Both the position numbers and the translations under genes were made by a program. A DNA stretch of 64,000 nt from Bradyrhizobium diazoefficiens (GTDB lineage: Bacteria; Pseudomonadota; Alphaproteobacteria; Rhizobiales; Xanthobacteraceae): positions 30,480 to 94,479 of the forward strand of contig NZ_JAFCJJ010000024.1 in the NCBI RefSeq assembly GCF_018131015.1, read 5' to 3'. The stretch's first letter is position 1, and the number at the start of each line of letters is the position of its first letter. The notes beneath the pieces are model-generated. The model searched no databases. It worked only from the letters and a program-made list of their open reading frames with translations, and was not told where the DNA came from. Below are positions 1 through 9,162 of the stretch, one piece after another.

Positions 1-1951
1 AGCGGCAGAAGAAACGCTCGACGAAGAGCCCTGCGCTGAGCAGGGTCAGGGCGTAGACGACGAACGGCCATTCGCGCGCGAATTTCAGGATGATCGACGT
101 CTTGAAGGGCTCGACCTCGGCGAGCTGCTCGGCGAAGGCGGTCGAATGCAGCGACATGCCGAACAGGCCGAGAAAGATGATGTACTTGACCGGCCACAGC
201 CGCTCATGCAGCCCCCACGGCACCCGGAGCTGCGGCACCTTGAGCGCCTGCGCCAGATTGTTCAGCAATTCCTGCAGCGCGCCGAACGGACAGAGCCAGC
301 CGCAGAACGGACCGCGGCCCCAGAACAGCAGGCCCGCCGCGATCGAGGCCCAGAGAATGAAGATCAGCGGCGCGGACAGGAAATAGTCCCAGCTAAAGCC
401 GGTCAGCAGCGAGTTGGCGAAGGTCAGGACGTTGACCAGCGAGAGCTGGGCATTCGCGTACCAGCCCAGCCAGACCAGGATGAAGAGCAGATAGGCCCGG
501 CGCACCCAGACGTAAACGGCCGGCCGACGGACCAGGAAGTTCTGAAAGAAGAAGATCAAGGTGAGCGCGCCCAACGCGGCGACAGTGAAGCCGATCTTGA
601 CGACATTGCCGCGCCAGATCCGCAGCCACAGCGGCTCCTCGTCCGAGGCAGCCGGGGGTGTGCCGACTTCGCGGGTCTCGGGTGCCGGGGAGGTCGACGG
701 TTTTGCGGGCGCCACTTGTGCAGCGGGCGCAGCCTGCGCGACAACCGCCGGCTTCAGGTAGACGTCGGGAAGCGTGTAGCCGAGATCGAAGGTCACCAGC
801 GCCTTGTCGCGGGCGCCGACGACGCGCTGGACCAGCAGTTGCAGCCGCCATGGCTCGGCCGGATCGAGCGTGAGCTCGGGCGGCACGGTAAATAGCGCGA
901 TCTCCGGAAAATCGGGCGCGCCCTCGGCTGCGAGGCTGCCGAGCCGCGTGTGATCGCGGTCGCGGAAGCGGACGCTGTTGGTCTCCTGGATCAGTTCGAT
1001 GCGGTCGAAGATGCCGCCGCGCACATAGGCGGCGCCCTTGAACGAGTAACGGCCGTTTCCGGCAACGACGATCGCCTGCTGCCCCGGCTTCAACCGGCCG
1101 GCCAGGCGATTGTAGCCGTCGTCGCCGAGCAGGCTGCGGCCGATTGTGGGGACCGCGACGTCGGCGACGTAGAGGTCGATGAAGGTGTCATCGGGCGCGC
1201 CCTCCTCCGGATACGCCGCGGCGGCCGCATTGCCCGATTTTTCGAAAGCCTGATTGATGTCGGCGATGGACAGGAACAGCCGGCGGACCGAGCCGTCGCC
1301 GACAAGGCTTTGCCAGTCGCGAACCTCGCTCCTGGCGGGATCGATGACCTTCGAGGCCTGCGAGGGCGCTGCCGCTGCGGCGCCGCCCTGGGTGCCGAGC
1401 CGGCCGCTCTTGATCAGCTTGGTCGCGGAACGGACGATGCTGTCGCCGATCACCAGCACAGTCACCGTCGCGCCGCTGACGATGTCGACCTGGGGCGCCG
1501 GCGCAGCACCGCGCGCCACGCTCGCCATGTCGCTGCCGATCAACTTGTTGACGGCTTCAAGGATCCGCTGCTCCGGAATCCCGACGAGCACGATCGGTTC
1601 CTTGTGCTCGACGAGCTTGAGACCGGTGAGAACGCCGTTCGGATCGATTCCGACCAGAAGCCGGATCGGCTTGCCCGAATATCCGGTCGCGTTGACGAAA
1701 TCAGAATTGAGATAGACGAAGCCCTGGATGCGGTCACCCCTGTAGACGGGTGCGATCGGTGGATCACCCTGCGCCGGACCGAAACGATCGGCGCCCGGAA
1801 AGAAATCCGCCGGCGTTGCCCTTGGCAGATAAACCGCCAAATCCGCGCTCGCCCGCGCCGGGTCCGCGGACGCGACGATATGGATCGCGAAAACCACGAG
1901 GAGGGCCGCGATCCAGCGGCCTCTCGAAGCCGAACTGAATGTCTGGGGCAT
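1..1951 (-). CDS. nosR: NosR, regulatory/electron-transfer protein of nitrous oxide respiration (C-terminus outside window)
   Basis: NosR is a membrane flavo-iron-sulfur protein needed for expression and activity of nitrous oxide reductase (NosZ). The reading frame is open from an ATG at 1951 to the window edge, about 650 residues. It starts with a signal-like segment (WIAALLVVFAIHIVASA), then a periplasmic FMN-binding region containing SGATVTVLVIGDSIVRS, where the Thr is the expected covalent flavin site. Membrane helices follow from about residue 400, then a NapH/NosR-type segment with FCGWLCPFGALQELL. The final ferredoxin-like cysteine motifs lie beyond position 1. Two FNR-type palindromes sit 190-240 bp upstream. 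nosZ should follow to the left of the window. The Shine-Dalgarno before 1951 is weak, so the exact start is moderately sure; the family call is firm. Confidence 0.93.
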   Translation of the reverse strand, partial: MPQTFSSASRGRWIAALLVVFAIHIVASADPARASADLAVYLPRATPADFFPGADRFGPAQGDPPIAPVYRGDRIQGFVYLNSDFVNATGYSGKPIRLLVGIDPNGVLTGLKLVEHKEPIVLVGIPEQRILEAVNKLIGSDMASVARGAAPAPQVDIVSGATVTVLVIGDSIVRSATKLIKSGRLGTQGGAAAAAPSQASKVIDPARSEVRDWQSLVGDGSVRRLFLSIADINQAFEKSGNAAAAAYPEEGAPDDTFIDLYVADVAVPTIGRSLLGDDGYNRLAGRLKPGQQAIVVAGNGRYSFKGAAYVRGGIFDRIELIQETNSVRFRDRDHTRLGSLAAEGAPDFPEIALFTVPPELTLDPAEPWRLQLLVQRVVGARDKALVTFDLGYTLPDVYLKPAVVAQAAPAAQVAPAKPSTSPAPETREVGTPPAASDEEPLWLRIWRGNVVKIGFTVAALGALTLIFFFQNFLVRRPAVYVWVRRAYLLFILVWLGWYANAQLSLVNVLTFANSLLTGFSWDYFLSAPLIFILWASIAAGLLFWGRGPFCGWLCPFGALQELLNNLAQALKVPQLRVPWGLHERLWPVKYIIFLGLFGMSLHSTAFAEQLAEVEPFKTSIILKFAREWPFVVYALTLLSAGLFVERFFCR

Positions 1952-2144
1952 CGGAACACTCGCAAACGCGGTTGTGCGTCGACCGATCTGCAGCGTTCAA
2001 GGCAGGGCCCGTCATCGTTGACGTGAAGCCCGCGAACACCTGCGAGATTGCCCGGCGCCGAATTGGTTCCCGGTTTCCGCTGCTGAACTTTGCCAACAAC
2101 CTACCAGCGAGGCACGTCCTTACCAGCAACGAATGGCTTCCGTT

Positions 2145-2158
2145 TTGCGTTGGCGCAA
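2145..2158. promoter_or_regulatory. FNR/NnrR-type box TTGCG-N4-CGCAA
   Basis: Perfect inverted repeat TTGCGTTGGCGCAA. It fits the CRP/FNR-family consensus used by FixK2 and NnrR in Bradyrhizobium. It lies in the gap between nosR (minus) and the ferritin-like gene (plus). A class II promoter centred here would start nosR transcription near 2110. Confidence 0.75.
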
Positions 2159-2173
2159 ACCGGAGTGGACCTT

Positions 2174-2187
2174 TTGCATCATTGCAA
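2174..2187. promoter_or_regulatory. Second FNR-type box TTGCA-N4-TGCAA
   Basis: TTGCATCATTGCAA, extended by flanking bases to the 18-bp near-perfect palindrome TTTTGCATCATTGCAAAA. Its centre is 29 bp from the box at 2145-2158. This suggests two regulator dimers on the nosR control region. Confidence 0.65.
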
Positions 2188-2306
2188 AATGACGACACCG
2201 ATTGATCGACCTCGGCAGATCGATATCGCTCCGACCGATCGCGCGCGTCGGCAGAGGCCGGCACAAAACGCTTGTCGGAGCAGACAACGAGAACGGATTA
2301 CCACCA

Positions 2307-2320
2307 TTGATCTAGCGCAA
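2307..2320. promoter_or_regulatory. FixK-type box in front of the ferritin-like gene
   Basis: TTGATCTAGCGCAA fits the FixK box TTG(A/C)-N6-(T/G)CAA. Its centre is 2313.5. A class II start 41.5 bp downstream falls at about 2355, after the ATG at 2349 but before the one at 2388, so it supports 2388 as the true start. Confidence 0.65.
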
Positions 2321-2387
2321 GCCGCCGCGACTATTCGTCTGCCATAGGATGAAGCTGTGCCCATCTCCGAAGAAATGGAACGGGATC

Positions 2388-3254
2388 ATGCCGTTGCTGC
2401 GAAGCACTCTCGTGAAAACGGAGCCGGCCGGCACTCTCGGCTCGCTCGATGAACTGTTCGCGCTCGCCAATGCCATGGAACAGGAGGCGGCGGACAAATA
2501 TGCGGAGCTCGCCGGGGACATGCAGCGCCAGGGCCGGCCGGAGCTTGCGACGGTTTTCGCTGACCTTGCAGCCGCCGAGCGCGAACATGTCGATGGTGTG
2601 ACGCGTCTGTCTCAATTGTGGGCCGGGAAGGTGCCGGACCCCGCGCTCGTGCGCTGGGATGCGCCCAAGACCTTCGACAACGACACGACAACCGAAATCA
2701 AGATGTCAAAGCTGATCACGCCCTATCGCGCACTCGCGATGGCGGTTCGCAACGAGGAGCGCGCCTTTGCCTTCTGGTCGTACCTGGCCGCGTTTGCGCA
2801 CGACCCCGAGGTCAAAAAGGCCGCGCAGGTGATGGCCGGCGAGGAACTCGGCCACGTCTCGATCTTGCGCAAGGCGCGCCGCCGGGCCTGGCGGCAGGAG
2901 CCCGATGCCGCACGCGCGGGCAATGCGACGGCAGCGCCAATCGATGCGGGCTCGCTGGAGCGCCGGCTGGCCGGTCAGCTCGAACAATTGAAGGACGGTC
3001 TCGAGCCTGCGCTGGCCGGCAAGATGGGTGAACTCGCCGGCGAGTCGCGGCAGATGTCGGCCGAGGCCGATGGATTTTGGCAGTTTCCAGCTCATCTCGC
3101 GCAGAGCGACGCCGAGACGATCGCGGAGTCGCTGACAGACGCCTACCTGGAGGGCGCGGAGAGATCCAACGATCCCGCGCGCCTCACGTCGCTGCAGGCG
3201 CTCGCGGCGCGCGCGATCACCCGCCTCGCCTGGCTTCGTTCCCTATCGGCATGA
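2388..3254 (+). CDS. Ferritin-like diiron protein, probably induced under low oxygen
   Basis: 288-residue helical protein with two copies of the ferritin-like iron-binding pattern. The first half has Glu33 and E64-R-E-H67; the second has Glu123/124 and E153-L-G-H156, so a complete rubrerythrin-like diiron site can form. There is no rubredoxin cysteine domain. An ATG at 2349 would add 13 residues, but the FixK-type box at 2307-2320 predicts a transcript start after it, so 2388 is preferred. Being divergent from nosR and under an FNR-family box, a role in iron handling or peroxide/NO protection during anaerobic life is plausible but inferred. The C-terminal third has no recognised domain. Confidence 0.8.
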   Translation: MPLLRSTLVKTEPAGTLGSLDELFALANAMEQEAADKYAELAGDMQRQGRPELATVFADLAAAEREHVDGVTRLSQLWAGKVPDPALVRWDAPKTFDNDTTTEIKMSKLITPYRALAMAVRNEERAFAFWSYLAAFAHDPEVKKAAQVMAGEELGHVSILRKARRRAWRQEPDAARAGNATAAPIDAGSLERRLAGQLEQLKDGLEPALAGKMGELAGESRQMSAEADGFWQFPAHLAQSDAETIAESLTDAYLEGAERSNDPARLTSLQALAARAITRLAWLRSLSA

Positions 3255-3313
3255 GCAGGTGACAAATATGACGGCAAATTGAGTCCCCGGGCACATTCAG
3301 CAATCTCCCCGCG

Positions 3314-6268
3314 TCAGGCGATGCGCCGGTCACCGCGATCGCCATGCCCCGCCAGTCTGATCAGGCGATCGACCGCGTTCAGAACAGCGCGTTCATGGGC
3401 CAGGCGTTCTTCGGCCTGCAAAAGCCCCATGCGCCCTTCGTCGCGCTCGGCAAACGTCGCGCCGGTCTTCACCTGCTCGGAGAATTTCGCGACGCTCGCT
3501 TCAGTCTCGGCGATCACCGCCCGCATCTCGTCGATGACGCGCGGACCGTCGGCGGCCATCCGCTTGATTCGATCGATCTCCTCGGCCGTCTGCGCCTCGA
3601 CCTCGTCGGAAAAGATGTGAGGCGGCAACAGGGCGCAGAACTTCTCGAATTCCTCGCGCTCGCTCTGGATGACGATCGACGAGTAGTCCGAGAAGACGAT
3701 CAGGGCCGCGATCATCTCGTCGGTCTCGTCGCCGGAAAAACGGTAGTCGAGCAAGGCCGCGCCCAGTGCGTTCTGGCGTCCGGTGAGAATCGCAGCCCCG
3801 ATGCCGGTGAGCGCGGTTCGGCCCAGTGTTCGCCCGACGCGAAGCTTGGTCTCTGCGGCGATCCTGGCGATGCACCTGACCTGGGTGGCCGCGTTGTAGC
3901 GCACAATGCCGTCGCCTGACGATGCGGGCCCGGTCCGCCACAGGCCAATCACGGGGTTCTTGAAGAAGACCTGGATGGAGTCAGCCGATTCGACCGGGGC
4001 TCCTTCGCCCTCGAAGGAGAATATCTCCGCCTGCAGGACCGGCATCTTCCATCCCGAGCGCAAATTGCCATCCGATATTTCGATCGCGGGGTCGCTGGTG
4101 GACGTTTTCGCAAGGCCCAGAGCCGAATGCTGGGACATGGTGTCCAGGGCGGACTTTCGGGGACCGATCAAGGCCCAGACGAAGATGCCGAGCCAGCCGA
4201 GCCCGGTGAAGCCGAACACGACATTGATGATCGCCAGCACCCAGGCATAGTGATGACGAACCTTGAAAGCGATGATGGTCGGAATCAGGTAGATCGCGAG
4301 CGCCAGCGGGATCAATCCGACCGGCCCGATGGCAAAGCTCATCAAGGCCGGCAGCATCACCAGGACAATCAAGAGCCCGATTCCGAAATGCCTGTGCTCG
4401 ACGATGTTCGTCGAGCGCCTCGACGCCTGCGTCTGCAAGACAGACGGCCTGGCCGCCGCTTGCGCGACCACAGTGGGTTCGGCCTTGTCGGCTTGCTCGT
4501 TCGCCGTCCCGGTCAATTCGGGGAGTGCGATCGGCAAAGCGGGCGGCTCCGTCATGGCGAGCGCCTCGGGCTCCGCCTCCTTGATCTCTATTGCTTCGTC
4601 GGTACCGGCGGCGATGTCCGCTTCCGCTTTGCTCTCCGGCGGGGGCGGCGGCGCGATCATGGCATTCTGCGGGGACGCGGCCCGCTTTTGCCGTTCGAAC
4701 AACAGGAAGCCGACGGCTCCGAGCAGAACCAGCACCACCGCAATGAGGATCCATTGCGCGACATTCGCATCCGCAGGCTTGGCAGCCGCGACGGGCTGGA
4801 TCGCGATCGGAGGACCGACGACGCGCGGCTGCGCCGGCGGCTCGGCGGGCGCGGCAACCGCTTTGGGCTCGGCCGGTGTCTGGTCTGCCGGGCGTATCGC
4901 GGGCGCCGGGTTCGGGGCCGCCGGCACGTCTGGTGCACGTGCGACGTCGTAGGCGACGACAGGCGGCAGCGACGTGGCCTTGGCAGGGTCGTCGTTCGGC
5001 TTCGCCGGCGTCGAGGGTTGGCTCGCTGCGGCCGGGGCTGGTGGGGCCGCGGCCAACTCCTGACTCGCGACCGGGGCATCCGGTGCGAAGCTGGAGGGAT
5101 CGGCGGCGAGGAAACGCAGCGTGCCGACGCCGAGCTGGTCCCAGCTCGCCGCCCAGACATATCCCGGGCCACCGGTGAGCTGGTACACCGGCAGCCCCAT
5201 GGCCGCCGAGCGCTGGAAGTTGCCGATGTGATCCACGAGGATGCCGGCGCGCACGTCGCGTCCGGCCGCGAGCTCGGCGAGCCGGGCGCGGTCCAGTGGC
5301 TGCAGCTCGACGTCGCCCCAGGTCACCATGAGCGTCCGCGGGGCACCCAGGATCGCAGGGGCCGTGACGTAGCGCGGATCGCCGTACTTGGCGGCCAGCC
5401 GCCGCACGTCATCCATCGCCTCGTTACCCGCGAAGAAGGCCGGCTCGAGGTAGCGATTGACGTAGAGCGCCGTGCCGTCCGCATCATGCAGGATTGACGT
5501 CGTCGAATTGTACGGCCCGCGCGACGCCATCTCCTGACGCTTGCGCTGGCACCAGGTCCGGCCGGAAAACTGTTCGCTGGGGGTGCAGCGAAATGCGAGG
5601 TAGGCCGAACTTCCCGGCGCAACCCGCCCGCCAAGACGGAGGCCATCCACCACGTAGGGGCTTTCCGATACGGCCGTCTGCGCGGGCGGCGCCGCGGTCA
5701 CAGGCGTCGTATCCGGGCTCGCGATGCTCGCGCCGCGCCGCTGCATCTCGCGGATGGTGGCGAGCTGAATTTGCCTGATGCAGCCCGCGTCGGGCCCGCA
5801 ACCCCGGCGCGCGGTCAGCAGTGGCGCCGCGACCGAGCGCGCGGTCCCCTCGCCCAGGCGGACGAGCAGATCCTGATAGCCGTCGCCGATCAGCCGATCG
5901 AGCCGGGCAAGCTCCGGGTCCGAGCAAATGGCGATCTCGTCGGCAGACCTGGCACGGCGGCAATCGAAGCTCGGGGCTGCAAGGTTCGGCTGGCCGCGGC
6001 AGAAGCTGCGGGTTGCGGCCATGCGCGGATCCAGCGGCGAGATACCCTGACGGATCGCTTCATTGACCGAGGAGCCGCGCTGACGCAGCGCCCCGTCCAT
6101 GCAGGAAATTTCCGAATTCGGCAGCCGCTGCCATTCGGCCTGGGTCGCGGCCGCAATGCCGGACCGGATCATGCCCCCGAAGAAATCGAAAATCTCCCGC
6201 TGCTGGGCCAGGGCGTCGTGCGGAACCAAAAGCATCAAACCAAACAAGGCAGTGCGCAAGAAACGCAT
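3314..6268 (-). CDS. Multidomain membrane protein: LprI-like periplasmic domain plus superinfection-immunity domain
   Basis: 984 residues from the ATG at 6268 (signal peptide MRFLRTALFGLMLLVPHDALA; GGAG about 10 nt upstream). Using 12-residue-longer numbering from the ATG at 6304: residues 114-147 match the LprI/DUF1311 pattern, with paired cysteines C115 and C127. Residues 218-400 form an unrecognised periplasmic domain. Residues 415-510 are an Ala/Pro-rich linker and 517-535 a membrane helix. An acidic cytoplasmic linker follows, then helices at about 641-712. The segment HHYAWVLAIINVVFGFTGLG and the following GWLGIFVWALIGP match the superinfection-immunity (T4 Imm-like) family. The C-terminal 250 residues are soluble and end in a coiled coil. 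Family resemblance is seen; a role against phage entry or lysozyme is inference. It stands alone on its strand. Confidence 0.75.
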   Translation of the reverse strand: MRFLRTALFGLMLLVPHDALAQQREIFDFFGGMIRSGIAAATQAEWQRLPNSEISCMDGALRQRGSSVNEAIRQGISPLDPRMAATRSFCRGQPNLAAPSFDCRRARSADEIAICSDPELARLDRLIGDGYQDLLVRLGEGTARSVAAPLLTARRGCGPDAGCIRQIQLATIREMQRRGASIASPDTTPVTAAPPAQTAVSESPYVVDGLRLGGRVAPGSSAYLAFRCTPSEQFSGRTWCQRKRQEMASRGPYNSTTSILHDADGTALYVNRYLEPAFFAGNEAMDDVRRLAAKYGDPRYVTAPAILGAPRTLMVTWGDVELQPLDRARLAELAAGRDVRAGILVDHIGNFQRSAAMGLPVYQLTGGPGYVWAASWDQLGVGTLRFLAADPSSFAPDAPVASQELAAAPPAPAAASQPSTPAKPNDDPAKATSLPPVVAYDVARAPDVPAAPNPAPAIRPADQTPAEPKAVAAPAEPPAQPRVVGPPIAIQPVAAAKPADANVAQWILIAVVLVLLGAVGFLLFERQKRAASPQNAMIAPPPPPESKAEADIAAGTDEAIEIKEAEPEALAMTEPPALPIALPELTGTANEQADKAEPTVVAQAAARPSVLQTQASRRSTNIVEHRHFGIGLLIVLVMLPALMSFAIGPVGLIPLALAIYLIPTIIAFKVRHHYAWVLAIINVVFGFTGLGWLGIFVWALIGPRKSALDTMSQHSALGLAKTSTSDPAIEISDGNLRSGWKMPVLQAEIFSFEGEGAPVESADSIQVFFKNPVIGLWRTGPASSGDGIVRYNAATQVRCIARIAAETKLRVGRTLGRTALTGIGAAILTGRQNALGAALLDYRFSGDETDEMIAALIVFSDYSSIVIQSEREEFEKFCALLPPHIFSDEVEAQTAEEIDRIKRMAADGPRVIDEMRAVIAETEASVAKFSEQVKTGATFAERDEGRMGLLQAEERLAHERAVLNAVDRLIRLAGHGDRGDRRIA

Positions 6269-6530
6269 CCGGGCAAATCTCCAGGAGATCGGCAGGCAAT
6301 TCATGGTCAGCGAAGATTTATCGGCTCAAAAACCACAACAATGAACACGACTTTTGTAGCCATGACCGTGCGCCGGCGCAATTCGCCGAAGCCGTTAACG
6401 GGAGGGCCGGTTCCTAAAATCTTTCCGCGCCCGTTACAGTCCCTTAAACCTCTAGTGGCAGTTTGGCCCGGGATCGGGGGGCCCCGCCTTGCGAAGGGCC
6501 GCGGAACGATCAGGTTCGGGGTCATCGCCC

Positions 6531-7808
6531 ATGTTTGCCGAGACGCTGGAAACGGTTCAATCCTCGCCATCGAAGCGGACGACCTATGTCCGCTTCGTGC
6601 TGGCCACGCTGGCGGTGATGGTGCTGTTCAAGACGTTCCGGTTCGGGCGCTGGACCGGCTGGCAGGTCCGCGAGCTTTCCGATTTCGACGCCTTCTACAT
6701 CGTCGCGCAGCAGATCTGGCGCGGTCAGCTCGACCTGGTCTACCGGTTCGAAACCCTGGTCAAGCTCCAGGCGGAGGCGTTCCACGGGGCGACGAGCTTC
6801 ATGCCCTGGACCTACCCGCCGCAGTTCGATCTGCTGGTGGCTCCGTTTGCGCTTTTGCCCGCCGGTATCGCCTATCTCCTGTTCGTCACGGCGACGCTGA
6901 CGGCCTATCTCCTGATCCTTCGCGCCATCGCGGGCAGGAATTTCGCCCACGTCCTGGTCGTCATGTTTCCCGCACTCGCGATCACCGTCGGTTGCGGGCA
7001 GAACGGCTTTCTCACCGGCGCGCTGATTGGCTTCGTCTGCCTTAACGTGGAGCGGCGCCAGGTTCTCGCCGGTCTCGCGCTCGGCGCGATGGTGATCAAG
7101 CCGCATCTGGCCATCGCCGCCGGCGTCTACCTGCTGGCGACGCGCCGCTGGGTCGCGCTCGCGACCGCCACGAGCGTCGTGCTGGCGAGTTCGCTGGTCT
7201 GCACGCTGGTGTTCGGATGGCAGATCTGGGCCGCATGGCTCGGTGCGATCCGGGAATCGGCCATCTTCCTGGAGCGCGGCTTCTATCCGCTGTTTCGCAT
7301 GATCTCGGCCTACGCCGCGCTTGGCCGGGCCGGCGTGCCCCCGGCATTCGCCTTCTGGACGCAGGCGGCTGTCGCGTGCCTCGCGTTGTCAGCGATCGTG
7401 ATCGCCGTCTGGTTCAGTGCCGCGCGAAAGATGTCGGCGGCCTTCCCGCTCGGCATTACCGCCATGGTCTCGGTGATGATCAGCCCCTATGCGTATGACT
7501 ATGACCTGCCGATGGTGGGCATCGGCCTCGCCTTGCTGCTGCCCGATCTGGTCCAGGTGGCGAGCGCGCGCGAACGCACCGGCATCTATGGGCTGATCCT
7601 GCTTGCCGGCGCCTATGGGATGCTCCAGTCGGGACGGCTTGCGGCGCTGTATGGCAATGAGGCCGATCTCCCCGACATGGACGACAAGTTTGCGCCTGCC
7701 GTCGGCGGCGTCGCGATGATGCTGTTGCTGGCGCTGCTGCTGCGCGTGCTGTGGCGCGCCACGCGGCCTGCACCGGTCCTGCGAGAGGCCGCGCAACCCG
7801 CGGAATAG
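6531..7808 (+). CDS. GT87-family polyprenol-phosphate-sugar-dependent glycosyltransferase-like membrane protein (DUF2029)
   Basis: 425-residue integral membrane protein with about ten hydrophobic helices. The first periplasmic loop carries SDFDAFYIVAQQIWRG, where the acidic pair matches the expected catalytic site of GT-C fold enzymes of family 87 (mannosyl/arabinosyl transferases using lipid-linked donors). The GQNGFL and MVIKPHLA segments are also typical of this family. The ATG at 6531 is preferred to an in-frame start at 6489 because helix one follows at the usual distance. The gene is divergent from the LprI-fusion gene with about 260 bp between them. The sugar and acceptor cannot be told from sequence. 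Confidence 0.78.
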   Translation: MFAETLETVQSSPSKRTTYVRFVLATLAVMVLFKTFRFGRWTGWQVRELSDFDAFYIVAQQIWRGQLDLVYRFETLVKLQAEAFHGATSFMPWTYPPQFDLLVAPFALLPAGIAYLLFVTATLTAYLLILRAIAGRNFAHVLVVMFPALAITVGCGQNGFLTGALIGFVCLNVERRQVLAGLALGAMVIKPHLAIAAGVYLLATRRWVALATATSVVLASSLVCTLVFGWQIWAAWLGAIRESAIFLERGFYPLFRMISAYAALGRAGVPPAFAFWTQAAVACLALSAIVIAVWFSAARKMSAAFPLGITAMVSVMISPYAYDYDLPMVGIGLALLLPDLVQVASARERTGIYGLILLAGAYGMLQSGRLAALYGNEADLPDMDDKFAPAVGGVAMMLLLALLLRVLWRATRPAPVLREAAQPAE

Positions 7809-8690
7809 CTAGCTTCGCTGCAAGGCCAGCGTCACGCCGCCGAGCGTGAGTGCCATCGCGGTCCATTCGCGCAGACCCAGCGGCTCGCCGAGGATGATCG
7901 CGGCCGAGACCACGCCGATCACCGGGACGATCAGCATGCCGGTCGAGGCCGAGGACGGTGGCAGCCGGCGCAGGGTCTCGAACCAGGTGACATAGCAGAC
8001 ACCCATCGGCACCAGCGTCATGTAGGCGAAGCAGCCAAGCCCCACCGGCGTGATCGCCGCATAGTTTGGACGCTCGAACAGGACGCCGAGGACCAGCATC
8101 GCGGCGCAGCCGAGCCCGACCTGCCAGGCGACGACGACCAGCGGCGGCATCGGCAACGGCTTGCGATTGAGCACGTTGCCGAGCGCAAACAGGATGGCGC
8201 AGGACAGCGCAAGGACGACGCCGAGCAGCTTGTCGGCGCTGAAGGCAAAACCGTCGCCGCCCAGCAGCAGGGTCACGCCGGCGACGCCGAGCGCGAGCCC
8301 CGAAATGTCCCGAACGGTGGGGCGTGTGTGCAGCACGGGCCAAGCCAACAGCATGGCCCAGATCGGCATGGTGTAGGCGAGCAATGCACCCTCGCCCACG
8401 GTGACGTATTTCATCGCTACGGTGCCGAACCCCATCCAGGCGAATACGTTGGTGAAGGTCGCAAACAGCAGTCGCGGGATCGCCTCGCGCGGAACGGCAA
8501 GCGGCTCCTGCCGCGCAAGCGCCAGCGTCGCGAGGATGAGCGAGGCGCAGACGCCCGCAAGGCCGCGCGCGAACAGAGGCGGCCATTGCTGGAGCAACAG
8601 CTTCATCAGCGGCCAGTTCAGCGCCCAGCCGACTCCCGTCACCAGGAGGCAGAGAGAACCGATCGTCCTGTCGCGGCGTGCCAAATCCAT
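7809..8690 (-). CDS. DMT-superfamily (EamA) transporter
   Basis: 293-residue protein of about ten helices built as two EamA repeats. The first starts at VTGVGWALNWPLMKLLL, the second after LNRKPLPMPPLVVVAWQVGLG. These carriers export amino acids or other small metabolites; the substrate is not predictable. The stop codon directly abuts the end of the convergent GT87 gene (7808/7809), leaving no room for a separate terminator. Confidence 0.85.
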   Translation of the reverse strand: MDLARRDRTIGSLCLLVTGVGWALNWPLMKLLLQQWPPLFARGLAGVCASLILATLALARQEPLAVPREAIPRLLFATFTNVFAWMGFGTVAMKYVTVGEGALLAYTMPIWAMLLAWPVLHTRPTVRDISGLALGVAGVTLLLGGDGFAFSADKLLGVVLALSCAILFALGNVLNRKPLPMPPLVVVAWQVGLGCAAMLVLGVLFERPNYAAITPVGLGCFAYMTLVPMGVCYVTWFETLRRLPPSSASTGMLIVPVIGVVSAAIILGEPLGLREWTAMALTLGGVTLALQRS

Positions 8691-8862
8691 CCCCAGCGCT
8701 TAGCAGGCGAACGCGGCGCGCTCCACCGCGCTTGGCGCATACGGGTCATCACGCAGCAGGGAACCCGACGCACCGGCGCCCGTTCAGAGTGGAGGCCATG
8801 CGCCTCGCGATCGCCGCCCGTCCCGCGAGAAACTGGCCGCCACAACACAAGGGAGACGCGCG

Positions 8863-9084
8863 ATGCCTACAGCCGAGAAGGATCACGTCTACAAGATCCT
8901 GGAGTTGGTCGGGTCATCCGAGACCTCGATCGAGGATGCGATCAAGAACGCGATCAGCCGCGCCGCCAAGACCGTCCGCGAGATGAAATGGTTCGAAGTG
9001 GTGCAGACGCGCGGTCACATCGAGAACGGCGCCGTGCGCCACTACCAGGTGACGCTGCGGGTTGGCTTCACGCTGGATGGGTAA
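8863..9084 (+). CDS. Dodecin family flavin-binding protein
   Basis: 73 residues, the normal dodecin length. It has the beta-alpha-beta-beta pattern VYKILELVGSSETSIEDAIK, AISRAAKTVREMKWFEVVQT and HYQVTLRVGF. The Trp in MKWFEV is the residue that stacks on flavin in known dodecins. These proteins form hollow dodecamers that store or buffer FMN/riboflavin in the cytoplasm. AGGGAG lies about 11 nt upstream of the ATG. Monocistronic, with its own leader after the divergent EamA gene. Confidence 0.9.
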   Translation: MPTAEKDHVYKILELVGSSETSIEDAIKNAISRAAKTVREMKWFEVVQTRGHIENGAVRHYQVTLRVGFTLDG

Positions 9085-9162
9085 AGGGCGCTTGCGTCCG
9101 ACGGTGCGTCGGATATCACTCCGGTCAGGGTCGGACGTGCCGGCCGGACCGAGAGTGTTGTC

